From Pseudomonadota bacterium (GTDB lineage: Bacteria > Pseudomonadota > Alphaproteobacteria > Kiloniellales > JACOMY01), in assembly GCA_029781795.1 (NCBI GenBank), contig JAKOWB010000008.1, positions 1 to 64,000 of the forward strand: a DNA stretch of 64,000 bases, given 5' to 3'. Of this stretch, positions 7,918 to 16,405 are shown piece by piece. The position numbers were made by a program, and so were the translations under genes. The notes under the pieces are model-generated. The model was given only the letters and a program-made list of their open reading frames with translations, did not search any database and was not told the DNA's origin. Position 1 is the first letter of the stretch; the number at the start of each line of letters is the position of its first letter.

Positions 7918-8559
7918 ATGCTTCAGGTCTACGGCCGCGCCAGCTCGATCAACGTGCAGAAGGTGATGTGGGCGGTGGGCGAGCTCGCCCTGCCGCACCG
8001 GCGCCACGACCTCGGCGGCCAGTACGGCGGCCTGGACACTCCCGACTACAAGGCGAAGAACCCGCACCGCCGCGTGCCGACCATCGAGGACGGCGGCACG
8101 GTGGTGTGGGAGAGCAACGCCATCATCCGCTACCTCGCCGCGCGCTACGGCAGCGGCACGCTGTGGGACGTGGACCCGGGCGCGCGGGCCAAGGCCGACC
8201 AGTGGATGGACTGGATGCAGACCACGCTGGCGCCGGATTTCTATGGCCTCTTCTGGGCCGCGGTGCGCACGCCCGTCGCGCAGCAGGACGCGGCTGCCAT
8301 CGCGGCGCTGCGCCAGCGGGCGCTGAAGCACTTCCAGCTGCTCGACGCGACGCTCTCGACGCGGCCCTGGCTGGCGGGCGAGCGCTTTACCATGGCCGAC
8401 ATCCCCGCCGGCGCGACGCTCTTCCGCTGGCAGGAGCTCGGCCAGGGCACGCCACCCCTGCCGGCGCTGGCGGATTGGCACCGGCGCCTGCGCGAGCGCC
8501 CGGCCTTTCGCCAGCACGTCGAGGTCTCCTACGAGGAGCTGCGCGGACGGCTGGGCTGA
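7918..8559 (+). CDS. glutathione S-transferase family protein
   Basis: 213 residues from the ATG at 7918, with GGAGG 6 bases upstream. It begins LQVYGRASSINVQKVMWAVGEL, the form typical of one bacterial GST group in which the SSIN turn provides the glutathione-activating residue, followed by NPHRRVPTIEDGGTVVWESNAIIRYL with the cis-Pro and the Glu-Ser glutathione contacts. The helical domain ends RPWLAGERFTMADIPAGATLFRW. It lies 32 bp after phaZ on the same strand and may be co-transcribed. It is clearly different in sequence from the GST at 5884-6537, so the two are not recent duplicates. Confidence 0.9.
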   Translation: MLQVYGRASSINVQKVMWAVGELALPHRRHDLGGQYGGLDTPDYKAKNPHRRVPTIEDGGTVVWESNAIIRYLAARYGSGTLWDVDPGARAKADQWMDWMQTTLAPDFYGLFWAAVRTPVAQQDAAAIAALRQRALKHFQLLDATLSTRPWLAGERFTMADIPAGATLFRWQELGQGTPPLPALADWHRRLRERPAFRQHVEVSYEELRGRLG

Positions 8560-8562
8560 CGG

Positions 8563-8961
8563 CTACTCGGCCGCGACCGGCTGGCTCGCGCGCTCGGCAA
8601 AGACCTGCTTGGCGACGACCAGGCCGTTGAGCGCGGCGGGAAAGCCGGCATAGACCGCCATCTGCATGATGGCCTCCACCAGTTCCTCCTGCGTCCAGCC
8701 GAGGTTCAGCGCGCCGTGCAGGTGGACACGGAGCTGCGGGGCCGCCGTGCCCAGCGCGGTCAGCGCCGCGACGGTGGCGAGCTGCCGCGCCTTCATGTCG
8801 AGGCCCGGCCGCGCATAGAGGTCGCCGAAGGGAAACTCGATCAGGTAGCGGGCAAAGTCGGGCGCGATGTCGGCCAGGCTGGCGACGATGCGCCCGACCT
8901 GCTCGCCGTCCATGCGCTGCAGGGTCTCGAGGCCCCGCTCGTAGCGTCCGTTGCTGTCCAT
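8563..8961 (-). CDS. carboxymuconolactone decarboxylase (CMD) family protein
   Basis: 132 residues. The sequence follows the gamma-carboxymuconolactone decarboxylase fold: ARPGLDMKARQLATVAALTALG, HLHGALNLGWTQEELVEAIMQMAVYAGFPAAL. There is no CxxC pair, so it is the decarboxylase-like branch and not the AhpD peroxidase branch. The gene starts within the stop of the MFS gene upstream (TGATG, one base shared), so the two are translationally coupled. The pairing with an exporter suggests a role in handling an aromatic or lactone compound, but the real substrate is unknown. Confidence 0.85.
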   Translation of the reverse strand: MDSNGRYERGLETLQRMDGEQVGRIVASLADIAPDFARYLIEFPFGDLYARPGLDMKARQLATVAALTALGTAAPQLRVHLHGALNLGWTQEELVEAIMQMAVYAGFPAALNGLVVAKQVFAERASQPVAAE

Positions 8962-10181
8962 CACGTGGCTCCCTTTGGCAGGCGCAGCTTGCAGGCGAGC
9001 AGGGCGGCCAGCGCCAGGGCGAGGCCGATGCCGGCGACGCAGGCGCCCCAGCCCAGGGCGTCGAAGACCTGGCCCAGCACCGCGCTGCCGGCGAGGCCGC
9101 CGATGAAGTAGCAGGCGAGGTAGAGGCCCGAGGCCGAGCCGCGGTCGCCGGTGGCGGCGCGGCCGACGAAACCGGTGGCCGCGGCCTGGGCGAAGAAGGT
9201 GCCGACGGCGACCAGCGCCAGGCCGGCCAGCACGGCGGCGAGCGAGGGCAGCAGCAGCAGCGGCAGGCCGAGGCCGGCCAGGGCCAGCGCGCCCCAGAAG
9301 GTCGGCCGCGTGCCCAGCTTTCCGGCCACGCGCCCGGCCAGCGGCGTGGTGATCACCGAGGGCAGGAAGACGAAGTAGACCAGGCCGAGCTGCATCGGCA
9401 TCAGGCCGAAATCCCCGCCCACCAGCACGTAGTTCACGAAGGTGAAGGTGCCGATGAAGGCGAAGAGGATGCAGAAGCCGATGGCGAAGGTGGCGCGCAG
9501 CGGCGGGTTCCGGAGGTGCTCGCCCCAGACGGCCCAGGGCGAGCGGCCGGCGGCGCCCATCGGCACCGGCGCCGTGCCGCGCAGGCTGAAGAAGACCAGC
9601 ACCGCGCCGGCCAGGTTCAGCCCGGCGAAGAGATAGAAGTTCCAGGCCAGCCCGAAGTGGTCGGCGACGCCGGCCGAGATGATGCGGCCGACCAGGTTGC
9701 TGGCGACGTTGCCGGTGATGTAGGCGGCGAAGGCGCTGGCCGAGACCGCGGCGCTGCACTGCTCGGCGAGGTAGGCCAGCGTGAGCGTGAAGGCCGTGCT
9801 CATGCAGAGGCCCTGGGCCACGCGCAGGATCGTGAAGGTCATGAGGTCCGGTGCCACGGCCAGCAGCGCGGTCGGGACCGCCAGGACCACGAGACTGACC
9901 AGGATGCCGCGCCGCCGGTCGATGCGGCGGCTGAAGAGTGCGACCAGCAGGCCGGCCGCGGCCATGCCCATGGTGCTGGCATTCACCGCGAAGGCCATGG
10001 CGGCCGGCGTCACCGCGTAGTGCCGCGTCAGGGTCGGCAGGATCGCCTGCGTGGCGAAGAGGTCGACGACGGTGAGGAAGGCCGTGAGGCCGATCACCAG
10101 CGTGCGCAGCAGGGCGCCGATGGCCGGGCGGGCGGGATGCGGCGCCATCGCGGCAGTGGCGGAAGACATCTGGCTCGACAT
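8961..10181 (-). CDS. MFS transporter, probable efflux protein
   Basis: 406 residues with about twelve hydrophobic segments. The first helix (LLRTLVIGLTAFLTVVDLFATQAILPTL) and the following repeats match drug/sugar efflux proteins of the YnfM or AraJ kind; the loop between helices 2 and 3 (FSRRIDRRRGI) is the MFS motif. It sits in the inner membrane. Its stop overlaps the start of the CMD gene by one base, and the periplasmic cupin gene lies upstream on the same strand, so the three may form one unit. Substrate unknown. Confidence 0.88.
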   Translation of the reverse strand: MSSQMSSATAAMAPHPARPAIGALLRTLVIGLTAFLTVVDLFATQAILPTLTRHYAVTPAAMAFAVNASTMGMAAAGLLVALFSRRIDRRRGILVSLVVLAVPTALLAVAPDLMTFTILRVAQGLCMSTAFTLTLAYLAEQCSAAVSASAFAAYITGNVASNLVGRIISAGVADHFGLAWNFYLFAGLNLAGAVLVFFSLRGTAPVPMGAAGRSPWAVWGEHLRNPPLRATFAIGFCILFAFIGTFTFVNYVLVGGDFGLMPMQLGLVYFVFLPSVITTPLAGRVAGKLGTRPTFWGALALAGLGLPLLLLPSLAAVLAGLALVAVGTFFAQAAATGFVGRAATGDRGSASGLYLACYFIGGLAGSAVLGQVFDALGWGACVAGIGLALALAALLACKLRLPKGAT

Positions 10182-10334
10182 GGCGCGGGCATCCTTGGCG
10201 GAAAGGAACCCGGGGCCACGATCCTGTCCTTGGGGAAGTCTCCGGCGGGGGAACCGGGAAGGGACGGACGGATCGCAGCCCCGGGCAGACGGCGGCCGGG
10301 GAACCGCCTGTTCAGGTCGGGGCGGGAGCGCCCC

Positions 10335-10799
10335 TTACATCGTGTGGGCGTCGCCCTCGTCGTGCAGGATGTCGGCGGAGATCAGGGTCACCGGCTTGTT
10401 GGTGTTGTTCTTCCACCAGTGCTGGGTGCCGATCATCTCCGGCGCGACGTCGCCGGCGGTGTGCACGATCGGCACCTCGCAGTTGGAGTTGAACTCCAGG
10501 ATCTCGCCCGAGACGATGAAGATGATGGCCGGACGATCGTCGTGGCTGTGCCAGGGAACGATGCCGCCGGGCTGGATCACCAACTCGCGCATGCGGAAGT
10601 AGCGGCCGGGCGCGTTGATCGACTGCGTCGCCAGGTCGATCGAGGCCAGCACCGTGTCGGTGACGCCGACCGGCTTGGTCTCGCCCGAGGCGATGGCGCC
10701 GGTCTTGACGCGGTCGGCCGGGCACTCGCCGGCGAAGGCCGCCGAGGCGAAGGTGACGAGGGCGGCCGTGGCCAGGCCGCAGAGGCTGAACTTCAACAT
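10335..10799 (-). CDS. secreted (periplasmic) cupin-domain protein
   Basis: 154 residues from the ATG at 10799 with AAGGAG upstream. The start gives a clear signal peptide (MLKFSLCGLATAALVTFASAAFA) and the mature protein is one cupin barrel with a metal motif PWHSHDDRPAIIFIVSGE and a second half GTQHWWKNNTNKP. It is likely exported and metal-binding. A GC-rich hairpin (GGGGCG-GGAG-CGCCCC, 10320-10335) overlaps its stop codon before the MFS gene. It diverges from the gamma-butyrobetaine hydroxylase-like gene across 205 bp. Ligand or reaction unknown. Confidence 0.82.
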   Translation of the reverse strand: MLKFSLCGLATAALVTFASAAFAGECPADRVKTGAIASGETKPVGVTDTVLASIDLATQSINAPGRYFRMRELVIQPGGIVPWHSHDDRPAIIFIVSGEILEFNSNCEVPIVHTAGDVAPEMIGTQHWWKNNTNKPVTLISADILHDEGDAHTM

Positions 10800-10941
10800 G
10801 ACGGGGGACACTCCTTGAGGCTTTCCTGCGGCCGGGTCGGGAGTGACCGCGGCTCTGCGTGTCGGAGCATCGTCGGGGTGCCGTCGCGGTTGAAATGCCG
10901 TGTGGCTTTCGACTCGATAGCGCGCGGTTATGCATGATTGA

Positions 10942-12156
<1,215 letters not shown>

Positions 12157-12170
12157 ATGCCGCCTTAATG

Positions 12171-12187
12171 CCAAGTGATATACTAGG
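12171..12187. promoter_or_regulatory. putative Rrf2 operator upstream of its own gene
   Basis: CCAAGTGATATACTAGG ends 3 bp before the ATG of the Rrf2 gene. It matches the 17-bp sequence at 12656-12672 at 14 of 17 positions. A repressor bound here would overlap the translation start region, which suggests autoregulation. Assignment to the adjacent Rrf2 protein is inferred. Confidence 0.55.
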
Positions 12188-12190
12188 GAA

Positions 12191-12640
12191 ATGCTGACCC
12201 AGAAGGCCAAGTACGCGCTGCGTGCGCTGCTCTACATCGCCGGCAAGCCGCCGGGCAGCCACCCGACGATCGCCGAGATCGCCGAGCAGCGCCATGTGCC
12301 GCACAAGTTCCTGGAGCTGATCCTGGGCGAGCTGCGCGAGGCCGGGCTGGTGACCAGCCGGCGCGGGCGCAACGGCGGCTATGCCCTGGCGCAGGGCAGC
12401 GACAGGATCAGCGTCGGCACCGTCGTGCGCCTGATGGATGGTCCCCTGGCGCCGATTTCCTGTGCCAGCCTGACGGCCTATCGGCGCTGCGCGGACTGCG
12501 AGAACGAGGCGACCTGCGCCATCCGGCTGGTCATGCGGCAAGTGCGCGACGCGACCGCGGCCATTCTCGACCGCACCATGTTGTCGACGCTGGCGAGCGA
12601 GACCGAGAGCCTATTGCCGGCCATTGGGGAGCGCCCTTGA
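12191..12640 (+). CDS. Rrf2 family transcriptional regulator
   Basis: 149 residues. It begins MLTQKAKYALRALLYIAG, the standard Rrf2 start, followed by the winged helix (IAEIAEQRHVPHKFLELILGELREAGLVTSRRGRNGGY). The C-terminal part carries four cysteines (ISCAS, then RCADC and EATC, about residues 97-116) that could bind an iron-sulfur cluster or act as thiol sensors. The form is close to Rrf2 proteins found beside cysteine and sulfate genes. The next gene encodes a sulfate-binding-protein homologue, and both genes share a 17-bp operator-like sequence, so control of a sulfur-related unit is likely. Confidence 0.9.
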   Translation: MLTQKAKYALRALLYIAGKPPGSHPTIAEIAEQRHVPHKFLELILGELREAGLVTSRRGRNGGYALAQGSDRISVGTVVRLMDGPLAPISCASLTAYRRCADCENEATCAIRLVMRQVRDATAAILDRTMLSTLASETESLLPAIGERP

Positions 12641-12655
12641 GGGCTTTGATAAATC

Positions 12656-12672
12656 CCTAGTGACTTACTAGG
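12656..12672. promoter_or_regulatory. putative Rrf2 operator upstream of the sulfate-binding-protein homologue
   Basis: CCTAGTGACTTACTAGG has inverted arms CCTAGT and ACTAGG around five bases and lies 38 bp before the ATG at 12711. It is the better-formed of the two copies; the other precedes the Rrf2 gene itself. Confidence 0.6.
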
Positions 12673-12710
12673 ATTATTGTTGCAGTATCTCCCCGCTTCT
12701 GGAGACCTGC

Positions 12711-13652
12711 ATGCCTCGACCCCTCGCCTGGGCCGGCGCCGCCGGCGTCGTTCTGCTCGCCGCATTGCTGCTTGCCGCGTTCGGCGGCGGGCGCCATCTG
12801 GTGGCCGTGACCGACCCAACCACTGCGCCGCTGCAGACCCTGGCCACGGCAGCCTTCGCCGCGGAGTGGCGGGCCGACACCGGCGAGAGCCTGCGCGTCG
12901 AGCTGACGGCCGGCGGTCCGCTGTCGCCTGACGCTGACGACTGGCGGGGCCGCCTGCCGCAGGCTGCCCCCTATGGCACGCCCATCGTGTTCCTGGTGCG
13001 CGGCGGCAACCCGCGGGACGTGCACGCCTGGGAAGACCTGGCGCGGCCGGGGCTGCGCCTGGTGCTCGCCGACCCCCGCGGCAGCGCCGCCGGTCGCTGG
13101 AGCTACCTCGCCGCCTGGGGCGTCGCGCTGGACCAGTCGGACGACGTCGCGGCGGCGGAGCGCTTCGTCGAGGCGCTCTATCGCAACGCGACGGTCCTGG
13201 AGGCCGATTCCGTTGCCGCCCTGCGCCGTTTCGTCGGGCAGGCGGACAGCGATGTCCTGGTCCTGCCGGAGAGCGAGGCGCTGGCGGCGCTGCAGGCGCC
13301 GGGCGGCGCGGCGCTGCAGCTCGTGGTGCCGCCCCTATCGCTGCTGATCGAGCCACCGGTCGTCCTGGCGGAGGGCGATAGCGCCGGTGAGGGACAGGAG
13401 CTTGGCGAGGCCTACCTTGCCTGGCTCTACAGCCCCGCCGGACAGGCGCTGATCGCCCGCCAGGGCTGGCGGCCCGCCACACCGGCACTGGTCGACCCGT
13501 CACTGCTGGCGCCCTTCGCCACGCTGCGGCTCTTCACGCTGGACCAGCGCTTCGGCGGTTGGGCGGCGGCGCAGGCCCGGCACTTCGGCCCCGGCGGCAC
13601 GCTGGAACGCATCCTGCGGTCGGCAAGGGGCACCGCGCTGGTCTCCCGCTAG
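12711..13652 (+). CDS. sulfate-binding protein (Sbp/CysP) homologue lacking part of the ligand loop
   Basis: 313 residues with an N-terminal hydrophobic export segment. The middle follows periplasmic sulfate-binding proteins closely: PIVFLVRGGNPRDVHAWEDL, LVLADPRGSAAGRWSYLAAWG, ERFVEALYRNATVLEADS, and later EAYLAWLYSPAGQALIA. Between the AAFAAEWRADTGE helix and WRGRLPQ, however, about 40 residues usual in Sbp are missing, including the GGSG loop and the LALAYD segment that help hold sulfate. It may therefore bind a different ligand or act as a sensor. No CysTWA permease or ATPase gene is adjacent. Upstream is a probable Rrf2 operator. Confidence 0.75.
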   Translation: MPRPLAWAGAAGVVLLAALLLAAFGGGRHLVAVTDPTTAPLQTLATAAFAAEWRADTGESLRVELTAGGPLSPDADDWRGRLPQAAPYGTPIVFLVRGGNPRDVHAWEDLARPGLRLVLADPRGSAAGRWSYLAAWGVALDQSDDVAAAERFVEALYRNATVLEADSVAALRRFVGQADSDVLVLPESEALAALQAPGGAALQLVVPPLSLLIEPPVVLAEGDSAGEGQELGEAYLAWLYSPAGQALIARQGWRPATPALVDPSLLAPFATLRLFTLDQRFGGWAAAQARHFGPGGTLERILRSARGTALVSR

Positions 13653-13847
13653 GGCCGCTTCGCCGCCGCCGCTCCGGCGACTCTGTCGCCGGCGCCACTT
13701 CCTGACGCGAACCGGCGTCCATCCCGCTCGACGATGGGCCAGCCGGCGGCCTTGACCCCCACGCGGGGAGAGGTCATCTTGGCCATCAGCGCCGATTTGA
13801 TCTCAGCTTGCGGGCGCTTAAGAAATGCAGCTAAAGCGATGGCCAGG

Positions 13848-13884
13848 AGCCCGCGCCGTCGTGACAGCGCGGGCTTTGTCTTTA
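13848..13884 (+). terminator. intrinsic terminator (possible end of a short RNA)
   Basis: Arms AGCCCGCGC and GCGCGGGCT pair perfectly around a 10-base loop and are followed by TTGTCTTTA. It lies 196 bp after the sulfate-binding homologue and 56 bp before the LysR fragment. The long leader between the stop and this hairpin could also belong to a small RNA. Confidence 0.65.
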
Positions 13885-13939
13885 CAGCCCGCCAAGCGCC
13901 CGCGAGCCGGGGTCGTCGTGCCGAGATGGAGACGACGCC

Positions 13940-14284
13940 ATGATACCGCTTGCCCTTGCCCCGCGCTCGCTGGCCGCCCGGCCGCGCCGGCTGCCGCCGC
14001 TGAACGCGCTGCGCGCCTTCGAGGTCTCGGCCCGGCACCTCAGCTTCACGCGCGCGGCGGCCGAACTGCACGTAACGCCGGCCGCGGTCAGCCAGCAGGT
14101 GCGCCACCTCGAGGAGATTCTGGCGGTACGCCTGTTCGACCGCGGCCCCCGCTTCCTCGAGCTGACACGCGAGGGCGCGACCCTGCTGCCCGGCATCCGC
14201 CAGGGCTTCGACAGCCTCGCCGCCGCCGTGCAGCGGATCGACGACGCGGCAGCCGCGCCGCCGGGCGGCCCCGCTTCGACCTGA
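13940..14284 (+). pseudogene. truncated LysR family regulator (DNA-binding domain only)
   Basis: 114 residues against about 300 for the family. The N-terminal winged helix is intact and of the GcvA type: LPPLNALRAFEVSARHLSFTRA, TPAAVSQQVRHLEE, then RLFDRGPRFLELTREGATLLPGI. The frame stops after AAVQRID where the effector-binding domain should begin, and only 45 bp remain before the 3' end of the MaoC gene, so the rest has been lost and not merely frameshifted. It may still produce a small DNA-binding protein. It marks the edge of the catabolic operon. Confidence 0.75.
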
Positions 14285-14294
14285 ATCGAGTTCC

Positions 14295-14315
14295 CCGCCC
14301 TCGCCTTGCGGGCGG
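14295..14315. terminator. weak hairpin between converging lysR remnant and maoC gene
   Basis: CCGCCC and GGGCGG pair around nine bases, located between the two stop codons of converging genes. There is no clear T-run on either side, so a terminator role for the long leftward operon is only suggested by position. Confidence 0.3.
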
Positions 14316-14329
14316 CGCCGCGCGACGCC

Positions 14330-14773
14330 TCAGGGCCGGCGCTTGAAGACGATGGTCGCCTCGCCGGCCGAGGCCACGGTGCCGGTCTGGTTGACGATCT
14401 CGACCCTCATGGTGACGCGGCCGCGGTCGGTCGCCGTGGGATGGGGCGAGGCCTCCAGCGTGGTCATGCGGGCGAAGATCGTGTCGCCGAAGCGCACGGG
14501 ATGGAACAGCTCCCAGCCGATGCGCTTCAGCGCCAGCACGGTCTCGCCCAGGATGTCGCGCTGCAGCAGCAGGCCGAAGGCGATGCCCATCGACAGCGGC
14601 CCGTGCGCGATGCGCTCGCCGAACATGGTCGAGGCGGCGAAGATCGCGTCGGTGTGGATCGGGTTCCAGTCGCCGGTCAGCATGGCGTAGGTCACCACGT
14701 CGGTCTCGGTGATGGTGCGGCGTGGGCTGTCGATCACCTCGCCGACGGTGAAGTCCTCAAGATAGCGTGCCAT
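14330..14773 (-). CDS. MaoC family hot-dog dehydratase
   Basis: 147 residues, the last gene of the long leftward operon. It has the MaoC/(R)-specific hydratase form: FTVGEVIDSPRRTITETDV, TGDWNPIHTDAIFAASTMFGERIAHGPLSMGIAFGLL, where the Asp and His of the hydratase motif are kept, and VRFGDTIFARMTTLEA. It probably adds water to a 2-enoyl-CoA in the pathway encoded upstream. It starts 9 bp after the stop of the acyl-CoA ligase gene. Confidence 0.88.
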   Translation of the reverse strand: MARYLEDFTVGEVIDSPRRTITETDVVTYAMLTGDWNPIHTDAIFAASTMFGERIAHGPLSMGIAFGLLLQRDILGETVLALKRIGWELFHPVRFGDTIFARMTTLEASPHPTATDRGRVTMRVEIVNQTGTVASAGEATIVFKRRP

Positions 14774-14782
14774 GCCTCGCCC

Positions 14783-16405
14783 CTAGTGTTGCCGCCGCTT
14801 GCGGTCGCGGAAATCATAGGCGCCCGCCGTGGGATCGTCGCCCGCGGCGAAGAGCGCGTGCTTCTGGATCTTCTGCGTGCCGGTGGTCGGCAGCGCCTCG
14901 CGGAAGAGGAACCAGCCCGGCGCCTTGTAGTAGGCGAGGTTCGCCAGGCAGTCGGCGAAGAGCGTCTCGGCCAGCGCCCCGCGGTCCGCCGCCGGATCGC
15001 GCGGCACGACGCAGGCCATGACCTCCTCCTCGCGCAGCGGGTCGGGCACCGCCAGCACCGCGACCTGCAGCACGGCCGGGTGCTTCTGCAGCCAGGCCTC
15101 GATCTCGGCCGCGGCGATGTTCTCACCGGCGCGGCGGATGATGTTCTTCTTGCGGTCGACGAAGTGGAAGGTGCCGTCGGCGTCTCGCGTCACCACGTCG
15201 CCGGAGTGGAACCAGCCGCCGCGCCAGGCGCGCTCCGTCGCCTCGGGATCGTTGAGATAGCCGGAGAAGGCGCCGGCCCGGGGCGTCGCCGCCGAGTGGC
15301 GCACCACCAGCTCGCCCGGCGTGCCGTCCGGCAGCGGCTGGTCGTTCTCGTCCACCACGCGCGCTTCCAGGCCAGGCCGGGCGCGGCCGAAGGCACGGGT
15401 GCCGACCTTGCGCGGCTCATGGCTGGAGACGATGGCGCGCACCATCTCGGTCATGCCCCAGATCTCCAGCAGCGGAAAGCCGAAGCGCTCCTCGAAGACG
15501 GCGTGGAGCTGCGGCTCGATGCCGGCGCCGGTGCCAAAGCGCACGCGATGCGCCTTCTCCTCCGGCACCGGGTCCTGCTTCAGCAGGATCGGCGCGATGA
15601 TGCCGAGGTAGTGCACCACGGTGATGTCGCTCGCCACCATGTCCCGCCACCAGGAGCGCGGATGGAAGCGATCGGCCTGGAACTGGCAGTTGCCGCGCAG
15701 CATCAGGGCGAAGAAGGAGAAGACCGAGGAGTTGAGGTGATAGACCGGCAGCGGGTTCCACAGGCGGTCGCCGCCGTCGCGGAAGGCCATGAGGCCGCCG
15801 GCCGTGGTGTACCACTCGCCCGCCTCCAGCTCGTAGCGCTGCGAGAGGATGCAGCCCTTGGGCCGCCCGGTGGTGCCGGAGGTATAGAGCAGGCTGGCCT
15901 CGACGTCGGCCGTCACCGGCCCGGGGAGCGGCGGCGGGCGCAGGGCGCGCGGCAGAGGCCCCTCGTCCTCGAAGGCGGCGACCGCCGGGCGGTGCTTCGA
16001 CCCGGCCAGCGCTTCCTTGAACTGCGTCGCGCGCTCGGCGGCGACGATGGCCAGATCGGCGGCCGAGTGCTCCAGCAGATAGACCAGCTCGGCGCGGCGA
16101 TAGTCGCCGTTCACCGGCACCACGGAGATGCCGAGCTGGTTCAGCGCCAGCTTGTGCAGCAGGTGCTCCGGCCGGTTGTCGAGCATCAGCGCGACACGGT
16201 GCCCCTGGCCATAGCCGGCGGCGGCGTAGCGCGCCGCCAGTCGCTCGACGATGGCGCCGGCCTCGGCGTAGGTGAAGGCGATGCCGTCCGGATGATAGGC
16301 ACGGCCGGGCAGCGCCGGCGCCGCCAGGAAGGGCGCCGCGCCGAAGGCCGCGACCGCCGCCTGCCAGATCTCCCCGACCGTCGAGTCGTGACGGCGCGTC
16401 AGCAT
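14783..16405 (-). CDS. AMP-forming acyl-CoA ligase, CaiC-like
   Basis: 540 residues from the ATG at 16405, which shares one base with the thiolase stop (TGATG). The ATP/AMP motif SLLYTSGTTGRPKGC (near residue 175), the GMTEM motif and the RKKNIIRRAGENIAAAEIE hinge are all present, and the catalytic lysine is in TQKIQKHAL near the C-terminus. The enzyme forms a CoA thioester from a free acid with ATP. Its place in an operon with a Liv transporter, carboxylase and beta-oxidation enzymes makes it one of two ligases that can activate the imported acid. Substrate unknown. Confidence 0.88.
   Translation of the reverse strand: MLTRRHDSTVGEIWQAAVAAFGAAPFLAAPALPGRAYHPDGIAFTYAEAGAIVERLAARYAAAGYGQGHRVALMLDNRPEHLLHKLALNQLGISVVPVNGDYRRAELVYLLEHSAADLAIVAAERATQFKEALAGSKHRPAVAAFEDEGPLPRALRPPPLPGPVTADVEASLLYTSGTTGRPKGCILSQRYELEAGEWYTTAGGLMAFRDGGDRLWNPLPVYHLNSSVFSFFALMLRGNCQFQADRFHPRSWWRDMVASDITVVHYLGIIAPILLKQDPVPEEKAHRVRFGTGAGIEPQLHAVFEERFGFPLLEIWGMTEMVRAIVSSHEPRKVGTRAFGRARPGLEARVVDENDQPLPDGTPGELVVRHSAATPRAGAFSGYLNDPEATERAWRGGWFHSGDVVTRDADGTFHFVDRKKNIIRRAGENIAAAEIEAWLQKHPAVLQVAVLAVPDPLREEEVMACVVPRDPAADRGALAETLFADCLANLAYYKAPGWFLFREALPTTGTQKIQKHALFAAGDDPTAGAYDFRDRKRRQH

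Noticed and set aside
13649-14107. 152-codon leftward frame opposite the LysR remnant
   Set aside because: Antisense to a recognisable winged-helix domain and of random, Arg-rich composition.
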